A program made the translations under genes and the position numbers. 34,150 nucleotides of DNA from Myxococcales bacterium (GTDB lineage: Bacteria; Myxococcota_A; Polyangia; Haliangiales; Haliangiaceae): positions 1 through 34,150 of the forward strand of contig WYBA01000074.1 in NCBI GenBank assembly GCA_011526095.1, read 5' to 3'. Numbering within the stretch: position 1 is the stretch's first letter; every line of letters starts with the position of its first letter. Under the pieces are notes generated by a model. It saw only the letters and a list, made by a program, of their open reading frames with translations, was not told the origin of the DNA and did no database searches. Shown here in pieces: positions 7,402 to 15,018 of the stretch.

Positions 7402-7896
7402 ATGCAGCGCGGGTTGTCGCTTCTCTGGCGGGTCTGGCGACGATTTCGACCGCAGCCCCAGGCGAAAGACGATTCGTCGTCCCCTCCAAGTCTCCCTCCC
7501 AACGCTCTGCGCGGGTTGCGGGAGAAGAAGTGCCTGGACGACAATGGCGTCACGCCCGATGCTTTCCTTCCCCTGCCGAAGACGGCTGAGAGCCGAACGG
7601 ATGGCTTCGCTGAGGCCTCAATCAACTGGAAGGATGACGAGGAAGCGTTGCGGCTGCTATTCGCGGACCGCGCTAACTCCGGTTTCGGTGTCGCGAGCGT
7701 TCCGCGACAGGAGCTAGAAAGCCTCGCGGACCGACTACGCGCGCACGCGGAGTTTTCTTTCGAGCGACGCGAGGTTACGGGGAACAAGTATCACGGCAAT
7801 CTGCTGTTCCGCGCAGATCTTCCACCACGGCGGCAGCGGATGATTGCTTCGGCCATCGCGCTGCGCGCGGACCACATTCCAAGACCAGCGAAGTAG
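7402..7896 (+). CDS. hypothetical protein, third gene of the TIGR04255 module
   Basis: 164 residues from ATG 7402, 9 nt after the previous stop. The N-terminus is short and basic (LLWRVWRRFRPQPQ) with a Ser/Pro linker, so a peripheral membrane contact is possible but no TM helix is present. A core follows: KKCLDDNGVTPDAFLPL, GFAEASINWKDDEEALRLLF, then SVPRQELESLADRLR and a segment holding KYHGNLLF. No named domain recognised. Its position and spacing support co-transcription with the two preceding genes. Confidence 0.65.
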   Translation: MQRGLSLLWRVWRRFRPQPQAKDDSSSPPSLPPNALRGLREKKCLDDNGVTPDAFLPLPKTAESRTDGFAEASINWKDDEEALRLLFADRANSGFGVASVPRQELESLADRLRAHAEFSFERREVTGNKYHGNLLFRADLPPRRQRMIASAIALRADHIPRPAK

Positions 7897-7999
7897 GTAC
7901 GCTGCAGGTACGGATCGGTCGTCGCCTACCGGAAGCTCTGAGACGTGCCGTGGTGACAACCGTGCGGAACGTCTTGATCCGGTCGCCTTTGAAGACAAT

Positions 8000-8025
8000 C
8001 GCACTATCCCCCACAGCCCCACGAA
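8000..8025 (+). repeat. attachment-site repeat, copy 2 (internally deleted)
   Basis: CGCACT then ATCCCCCACAG, CCCC and ACGAA. Aligned to copies 1 and 3 it lacks 18 bases (most of the T arm) and has one T-to-C change in the acceptor strand; otherwise it matches from end to end. It too is followed by a hairpin and a recombinase fragment. Confidence 0.6.
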
Positions 8026-8039
8026 ATTACTTCGTTTTT
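8021..8039 (+). terminator. short terminator hairpin at attachment copy 2
   Basis: ACGAA and TTCGT form a 5-bp stem around ATTAC, followed directly by a run of T. It overlaps the end of the attachment repeat and could end transcripts of the preceding three-gene module. Confidence 0.5.
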
Positions 8040-8104
8040 CAGGATCCCATCCCGCCGTATCGTTGGCGGCCAACGAAACCGGCGGCGCCTGTGACCGCGT
8101 TGAC

Positions 8105-8476
8105 CTAGGCGGCCACCTCTTCGGAGGTGGCTTTGCCTTTTCCGCCCTCCAGAACCTGGAGCGCACGCTGCTGGCGGACGTGGTCCAGGGCCTGGGGATG
8201 GGCGTAGCTCTGCGCCGTTGTCTTGAACGACTCGTGGCCGAGCGCTTCGGCGACCGCGTTGGGCGTGATGCCCGCGACAAGCGCCAACGTGCTGTGAAGG
8301 CCGCGCTGGCCGTGAGCCGTCACCTCCGGAACCCCTGCAAGCCGGCAGATGCGCTTGACCCATCTCCGGGGCCAAGCGCGATCGTGATAGCTGAACAGGA
8401 GCTCACGCCAGCAAGTGGCGTCGTGCTCCGGGTGCGTCGCCTTGAGGGCCTTGTACTTGTGCGGTGCAGCTGGCAT
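8105..8476 (-). pseudogene. tyrosine recombinase, C-terminal fragment
   Basis: 123 residues. The sequence RRWVKRICRLAGVPEVTAHGQRGLHSTLA holds the H-x-x-R box, and LGHESFKTTAQSYAHP holds the H/W position and the Tyr nucleophile. The first catalytic Arg and the whole N-terminal domain are absent, so it cannot be an active integrase by itself. It differs in sequence from the fragment at 1928 and so came from a separate element. It begins at ATG 8476 with GAGGAGG 6 nt upstream, so the fragment could still be translated. That start lies in a 15-bp hairpin. Confidence 0.75.
8112..8141 (+). terminator. terminator-like hairpin inside the recombinase 3' end
   Basis: GCCACCTC and GAGGTGGC form an 8-bp stem around the stable tetraloop TTCG (8120-8123), followed on the plus strand by TTTGCCTTTT. 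It also encodes the last residues of the antisense recombinase fragment. Confidence 0.5.
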
Positions 8477-8507
8477 GGCGCGCCTCCTCGTTGAGGCGCG
8501 CCATGCC
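8472..8507. promoter_or_regulatory. 15-bp perfect hairpin covering a start codon
   Basis: GGCATGGCGCGCCTC (8472-8486) and its exact reverse complement (8493-8507) around a six-base loop. On minus-strand RNA it lies 34 nt after the stop of the secreted-protein gene and contains both the GAGGAGG and the ATG of the recombinase fragment. It could be a terminator of the upstream gene or hide the downstream ribosome site. No T run follows. Confidence 0.55.
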
Positions 8508-8540
8508 GGATCGGATTCAGTCGGTCAAGGCAGCGTTGCG

Positions 8541-9218
8541 CTACTGCAGGTACTCGACGATGTACAGGCCGAACATGTCCTTCGTCCGCATCTTCGCGCC
8601 CGCGAAGTGGTCCTCGATGTCCACGATGACGTAGCTCTGGTCGTTGGCCTTCTGCCTCGAGGTCACCACCGTGAGGCGGCGGTGGACGACGCCGTGGACG
8701 ACGTAGACCTCGCAGTACTTGGTGGTGTCCCAGAGCTGCGGGTTCTTCTGCGCGAACTCCGCGTGCTCCTGCTCCGCCGGCTTCGCGAGCACCGCCATCG
8801 AATCGGTGACGCTGACGCGCATGCTGTTCTCGGAGCTGTCGCTGTAGACCAGGCGCCACACCGACGCCTTCTTCTTCAGCCTGTGCTTCGCGACGAGCTC
8901 CACGCGCGGCGACCCCATCGGCTCGAGCCGCGTCGCGGTGTTCGGGATCGGCACGCGGTACTGCGAGGCCTTGATGCGTCCGCAGCTCCCGTCCTGGTTG
9001 CGCTTCGAGGTGTAGACCGCACCGATCGAGGACTCGAGCGCGGACGCCTTCGTCGGATTGTCCGTCCACCTGAGCGCCTGCGAGTAGTCCATGAGCTCCG
9101 CGACGTCATCCTGCGACGCGTACTCCTGGGGGCTATCCGCGCGCGCCGGCGAGCTCCCGGCGAGGAAGAACAGAGCCACACCCAACGCGATCACCTGCTT
9201 CGACATCATGATGGCCAT
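8541..9218 (-). CDS. secreted hypothetical protein
   Basis: 225 residues from ATG 9218, chosen for AGGGGAG 7 nt upstream and for the Sec signal peptide that starts there (MAIMMSKQVIALGVALFFLAG, cleavage after ARA). The mature protein has a helix (DDVAELMDYSQALRW), a Lys-rich stretch (KHRLKKKASVWRLVYS) and beta strands, with two Cys (in GSCGRI and KYCEVY) that may pair. No domain recognised. Codon use has a high GC third position, unlike several other island genes. It stands alone between phage remnants, followed by the 15-bp hairpin. Confidence 0.7.
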   Translation of the reverse strand: MAIMMSKQVIALGVALFFLAGSSPARADSPQEYASQDDVAELMDYSQALRWTDNPTKASALESSIGAVYTSKRNQDGSCGRIKASQYRVPIPNTATRLEPMGSPRVELVAKHRLKKKASVWRLVYSDSSENSMRVSVTDSMAVLAKPAEQEHAEFAQKNPQLWDTTKYCEVYVVHGVVHRRLTVVTSRQKANDQSYVIVDIEDHFAGAKMRTKDMFGLYIVEYLQ

Positions 9219-9551
9219 GTTGAAACTCCCCTGTTCGTAAGTTGGCAGCCGCTCCCTCAGCTCCACTTGAGACCGAGCGCCTCGCGTCCCTCCTGCTCGA
9301 CGCTTCCTTCGTCAAGGATGAAGCACGCGGTGTGCCGGTGCGCCGGCACCCGCCCTCACCCACAGCTTCGACATCGCCGCGCTTGAGCCGCTCAGAGAAC
9401 TGTTGGCTTTTTCGGGCGGCGTTTCCGCGCCGTCTTTTGGGTCGCGGAGGCACTTCGGGAAAGGGACAATCGTCATCCTGACCAAGAAATGTCGAAGTTC
9501 CAGCGTTCCGTTCTGTCACAGCGCTGGGGTGATTCGCGACGGCGATGTCGT
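9219..9551. other. intergenic stretch with no supported gene
   Basis: Short frames exist on both strands, but none has a believable start, composition or family match. A small GC-rich inverted stretch lies near 9340 and an A/T-richer patch near 9400-9490. I see nothing else here. Confidence 0.5.
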
Positions 9552-9673
9552 TTACTCGGGCTCTTCGCGCCGCCGCTGATCGGTCGGGGACTCGCGGTAG
9601 AGCGTGTTCCACGCGTGCGCGCCGGTGTCGACCTGGTCGTCGTGCGCGTCGCCCACCCCGGTGAACGCCTGCA
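9552..9673 (-). pseudogene. phage terminase large subunit, last 40 residues
   Basis: The minus-strand frame ends at TAA (9552-9554) and reads LQAFTGVGDAHDDQVD then AHAWNTLYRE. This is the nuclease-domain ending of large terminases, where the DD-x-x-D cluster contributes a metal-binding Asp. Just upstream (9674) the frame enters the 79-bp repeat, in which its codons become AT-ending and unlike native use, so the rest of the gene is gone or replaced. It marks a decayed prophage and fits with the HTH gene at 5451-5996. Confidence 0.6.
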
Positions 9674-9752
9674 GCTCGCGCGCGCGAAGGTGGCCAACGA
9701 CCGGGCGAAGTGGGCGTACTTCGCGGGTCGTTGGTACAAGGAAGCGAAGCGG
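9674..9752. repeat. 79-bp perfect direct repeat with palindrome, copy 2
   Basis: Identical to 2894-2972 and exactly 6780 bp downstream. It interrupts the terminase remnant. The palindrome occupies 9694-9734. The flanks of the two copies share no similarity, so the repeat has sharp edges. Confidence 0.9.
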
Positions 9753-9968
9753 CCGCAGCGCAGGAGGTTCCGGATCACGGCGCTCGTGGCCGATGAGTGC
9801 GATCAAGTTCGCGCGCGCCGTGACGCGGAGGCCCTGTGAGCGTGTGGGGTTCGTGGAGCGGTCCGCGCGAGGTGCGGTCGACGGGGCGGTCAGGGTGCTC
9901 GGGGTTTCGTTGCCAGGGCTATGGAAACCGCCGCCCAAGTCGTCGACATCTCATCGCTTTCGAAAAAT

Positions 9969-10012
9969 CGCACTCTAGAGGTCTGGGGTTCGATCCCCCA
10001 CAGCTCCACGAA
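9969..10012 (+). repeat. attachment-site repeat, copy 3 (right end of the island)
   Basis: Perfect 44-bp match to 1866-1909, with the T arm and acceptor strand of a tRNA or tmRNA. To its right the sequence becomes uniformly GC-rich chromosome-like DNA, and no recombinase follows, so this is probably the outermost right boundary. Confidence 0.8.
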
Positions 10013-10013
10013 G

Positions 10014-10046
10014 AAGGGCCGGAAATCCTGAGGGTTTCCGGCCCTT
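10014..10046 (+). terminator. rho-independent terminator
   Basis: AAGGGCCGGAAA (10014-10025) pairs perfectly with TTTCCGGCCCTT (10035-10046) around a nine-base loop. It starts one base after attachment copy 3, the position expected for the native terminator of the RNA gene that serves as the attachment site. Confidence 0.75.
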
Positions 10047-10064
10047 GTCGCATGCAGGTGGAAC

Positions 10065-11207
10065 ATGGTGCGTGTGCTGTTCATCGCGTGGCTGACGCTC
10101 GTGCTCGGCTGCGGCCGGGACCGTGTGGATCCGAAGGTCGAGGCGCTGCTGGCGAAGCCGCAGTGGAGCCAGGCGGACTGGCTCGAGGCGGGGGCGGCGC
10201 TCGAGGGGGTGATCAAGCGCGCGCAGCTCGGCGACGAGCGCGGACGCGCGCTGTTCGATCGCTTCGTCACTGCTGGCGTGTGGCACGGCGCGCAGTTCCA
10301 GCGAGACGGGGACCGGATGGTCGCGGCGTTCCCCGTGCTCAAGCAGGTGCAGGTCGCGCTCGTGCTCGCCGCCGCGGCCGACGAGCTGCCGCGGCTGCTG
10401 CGGTGCTCGATCGAGCTCAGCGAGGTGTTCCTCGCCGCGGGCGAGGCGTTCCTCGCCGCGCTGCCGCCGGAGGATCCGTCGCGGGCGAACCGGCTCGGCG
10501 GGCTCGACCGGATGCGGCTCGGCCTGGCGATGACGGTCATCGAGCTGCTCTACGCCGCGCGCGCCGCGGGCGCAGGGGTTCGCGACGCGGCGATCGCGTT
10601 CGTGGAGGCGCCCGCGCGGCTGGCACGCCTCTCGGACACGGGTCTGCAGCTCGTCGTCGCGACGATCGACGAGCACCTGTCGCCGGCGGACGAGGCGCTG
10701 CAGCGGCTGCGCGCGGCGCTGGTCGCGGAGCAGGGACGTCGCCCGGTGTCGGACGGTCCGAAGGTGACCTACCAGGGCATCCCTCCTCCTCCGCCGCTGC
10801 TGACCCGCTCGATGCCGCAGCGCTCGCCGACGGGCGGGTTCGTCGTCGACGCGCCGCCGTGGCTGCTGGTCAAGCGCGTCGACGGCGCGCGCGTCGACGG
10901 CGCGCCGGACTCGGCGCACTGGGTCGAGGGACGGATCGGCGGCGTCGTCATGGAGTCGATGTGCAGCGACGCCGTCACGGCCGACGAGCTGGACGCGCGG
11001 GTGTCGGGGCTCGCGTCCGCCCGTCCGCTCCGCGCCGACGAGAGCGGGCGCTGGTACACGCTCGACGACGGCGCGCACCGGGGCCGGATGCGGATCACGA
11101 CGATCGCGGGGCGCGGCTGCGTCGCCTCGATCGAAGGCCCGGCCGCCGAGCTGCCGGCCGCGCTGCTCGAGTCGTTCCCGCGCTCGCTGCGCGCGGCGAC
11201 GGACTGA
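10065..11207 (+). CDS. large lipoprotein of unknown function
   Basis: 380 residues from ATG 10065, preceded by AGGTGG. A type II signal peptide (MVRVLFIAWLTLVLGC) gives a lipidated Cys near 16. Residues about 25-225 are almost wholly alpha-helical with Leu/Ala repeats (EVFLAAGEAFLAALPPED, LQLVVATIDEHLSPADEALQRLR). A Pro-rich hinge (IPPPPPLLTRS) follows, then a C-terminal beta-rich domain with two Cys (in SMCSDA and RGCVAS). No domain recognised. First gene of the high-GC region, right after the attachment-site terminator. Confidence 0.75.
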   Translation: MVRVLFIAWLTLVLGCGRDRVDPKVEALLAKPQWSQADWLEAGAALEGVIKRAQLGDERGRALFDRFVTAGVWHGAQFQRDGDRMVAAFPVLKQVQVALVLAAAADELPRLLRCSIELSEVFLAAGEAFLAALPPEDPSRANRLGGLDRMRLGLAMTVIELLYAARAAGAGVRDAAIAFVEAPARLARLSDTGLQLVVATIDEHLSPADEALQRLRAALVAEQGRRPVSDGPKVTYQGIPPPPPLLTRSMPQRSPTGGFVVDAPPWLLVKRVDGARVDGAPDSAHWVEGRIGGVVMESMCSDAVTADELDARVSGLASARPLRADESGRWYTLDDGAHRGRMRITTIAGRGCVASIEGPAAELPAALLESFPRSLRAATD

Positions 11208-11455
11208 CGGCGCAGCGCCGATCGCGTGCGGGACGTGGTGGGCCGACGGGATGGCAGAGGCGCTCGAGTCATTCGAGCTGGGCGACTTCGTCGTCTACCT
11301 CGATGGCCAGTACTGGCTGCTCGGCGCCAGAGGCGTCCGGTTCGAGGGCTACTTCGCGACCCACGACCTCGTGGAGCTTCCCCACGCGACGGCGCTGCGC
11401 GGAGGATGCCGGCGGGCGCCACCGCGGCTCGGCGTCGACGCCGGCGCGAGCGGAC
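11208..11455 (+). other. gap with a short plausible open frame
   Basis: From ATG 11251 about 45 codons read like a real protein (ALESFELGDFVVYLDGQYWLLG, then FEGYFATHDLVEL), but the frame then runs without a stop into the antisense activator gene with Arg-rich shadow composition. Either a short gene has lost its end by a frameshift, or this is chance. Confidence 0.3.
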
Positions 11456-12774
<1,319 letters not shown>

Positions 12775-12778
<4 letters not shown>

Positions 12779-15018
12779 CGCCCGGCGGCTCCGGCGTCCG
12801 CTCCGGCGGCGCTGGCGAGCCACGCGGCGATCTCGTCGGCGCGCGCCGGTGGGCGCGGCAGGGCGCGGAGCGCGGCCTCGGCCTCCTGCGCCAGCGCGCG
12901 GGCGCGCGCTGGATCGTGCCCGTCGACCGCCAGCGCCTGCGCCAGGGCGAACTTCACCTCGGCCACCGCGTGCGGCGGCGCCGCGCTCGCGATCCGGATC
13001 GCGAGCGCTCGCTCGAACGGCGCGATCGCATCCCGGGCGCGCCCGAGCAGGAGGTGCGTGCGCCCGAGCGTCAGCAGCGGAGGCACGAGATCCGGGGAGT
13101 CGGCGGGGCCGCTCCGCGTCCGGATCGCGATCGCCCGGCCAGCGAGGGCGAGCGCGTCGTCGGTGCGGCCCTGGCGCTCGCGGAGCCGCGCCAGGGTCTC
13201 GAGCGCGCCGGCGTGGGCCCAGTGATCCGGGCCGAGTCGTTCGGCGCGCGCGCGCGCGGCCTCGAGGTGCGCGTCGGCCTCGTCCAGGCGACCGGCGACG
13301 GCCTCGGCGTCACCGAGGGTGATCGCCGCGACGATCGCCGGCATGCTGTCGGCGCCGACCGCCGTGGTCGCGAGGTCGACGGCGCGACGCGCCGGGGCGA
13401 CCGCCTCCTCCCCCCGGCCCTCCTCGGTGAGCGCGCTCGCGAGGTTGTTGAGGGGCACGATGAGCATCGGGCTGTTCGGCCCGAGCACGCGCTCGCGAGC
13501 GGACAGCGCCTCGCTGGCGAAGGTGATCGCCCGAGGCGCGTCCCCGAGCCGCGAGTACGCGGCCGCCAGGTTGGAGAGCTGGACGATCACGTCGGGGTGC
13601 GTGGCGCCCTGGCGCGCGCGGCGGATCTCCAGGCTGCGCTCGAGGAGCGACGTGCCCTCGACGGCCTCGCCGGCCTCTATGAGGCTCGCGCCGAGATCGC
13701 CCAGACGGCGGCCGACGTCGAGGTGGTGCTCGCCGAGCGCCCGGGTCGTCAGCGCGAGCGCCTCGCGGTGGCGCTGCACCGCGGCCTGCAGGTCGCCGCG
13801 TGCGCTCGCCAGGATCCCGGCGACCGAGAGGCGCTCGCCGGCGACGCTGGCGGGCGCGCCCATGCGCTCCTCGATCGCGGCGGCGAGGGCGAGCCACGGT
13901 TCGCCGTCGGCCGGCCGCCGCTCGAGGACGCCGATCGCGAGCGCCAGGCGCAGCGCCGCCTCGACGGCGACGTCGTCGCGACGGGTCGCCTCGCCGGCGA
14001 CGAGCGCGTCCATCAGCGCCGCGCGCGCGGCGTCCTTGTCGGCGGCGCCCAGGGCGAGCAGACCCTCGAGCAGGATCGCCTCGCCCTCGAGCGCACGGGC
14101 GCCCAGCTCGCGCGCTCGCGCGACCGCCGCCTCGGCGAGGACTCGGCCGTCGCGAAACCGCCCCAGCAGCAGCTCGACGCGCGCCTGCGCGAGCTGCGCG
14201 CGGACCTGATCGAGCGCGTCGCGTGGCGCGGGCGTCGGTGGCGCGACCGCCGCGCGCAGGGCCTCGCGGTCGGCGCACGGCGCGATCCGCGACAGCAGCC
14301 CGCTGGCCTGGGCGAGGCGCTCCAGCGTCGCCGGGGCCGCGTCCGCGGCGGTCGCGACGAACGCGGCCAGCTCGTCGCGCCGCTGGTCGAGGCACGCGTT
14401 GCGGAGCTCGAGCATCGCGGCGTCCTGATCGTGTCGGACGTTGGTGGCCTCGCACGCCTCGGTGCGCATCGCGACCCAGTCGGAGGCGTAGGCGTCGAGG
14501 TTGTGGGTCACGGTGGCGAGGGTCTCGGCGCGGAACGGCGAGCCCGTGGCGTCGAGGGCGTGCGCGAGCCGCGTCCTCGCGTCTTGATCCCAGACGCCCG
14601 CGAGGCGCTCGCGTGCGCCGTGGCAGGCGCGCGCCGGGGGCGACGTGCCGAGCCCGCGGCCCGCGAGGACCGCGACGCCCCCGGCCGCCACCAGCGACAC
14701 GGCGAGCCCGGCGGACACGAGCCGGCGGCGCCGTCGGGCGGTCCGATCGAACGCGAGGTCGGCCAGGAGCTCGTCCATGCTCGGGTAGCGCTCCGCCGGC
14801 GCCCGGCTCAGCCCTCGCGAGATGATCGGCTGCAGCCACGCGGGGACCGGCCGCGCCGGCCGCGCCGGCGACGCGCTCGCCGGTGTCCCCGGCAGCGCCC
14901 CGTACAGGGCCTCGAACAGCGCGGCGCAGAAGCTGTACTGGTCGGAGCGAGGGTCGGCGGGCGCGCCGTCGGCGACCTCGGGGGCGAGGTAGCCAGGCGT
15001 GCCGATCACCGCGCCGTG
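12775..15018 (-). pseudogene. Ser/Thr protein kinase with TPR repeats, kinase N-lobe missing
   Basis: The recognisable part begins in the activation segment (AVIGTPGYLAPEVADG), then the F helix region (DPRSDQYSFCAALFEALYG) and the end of the kinase fold. The Gly-rich loop, the catalytic Lys, HRD and DFG motifs are all absent because the sequence changes to an unrelated plus-strand gene near 15,016. After a basic stop-transfer (RRRRRLV) comes one TM helix (SAGLAVSLVAAGGVAVLAG), a Cys-containing periplasmic-side helical domain, and about 450 residues of TPR-like repeats (ALGEHHLDVGRRLGDLG, THPDVIVQLSNLAAAYSRLGD, NSPMLIVPLNNLASALTEEG). This layout is the common myxobacterial PknB-type kinase with TPR output or sensor. 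As it stands it cannot phosphorylate. Confidence 0.85.

Noticed and set aside
9251..9275. A fourth attachment relic (CAGCTCCAC at about 9258)
   Set aside because: Only nine bases match and nothing of the T arm or flanks does; too short to distinguish from chance.
9552..9938. A single 128-residue minus-strand protein spanning the terminase remnant and the 79-bp repeat
   Set aside because: Codons within the repeat become AT-ending and unlike the flanks, and the same 79 bp is native on the other strand at 2894-2972; the open frame is a mosaic.
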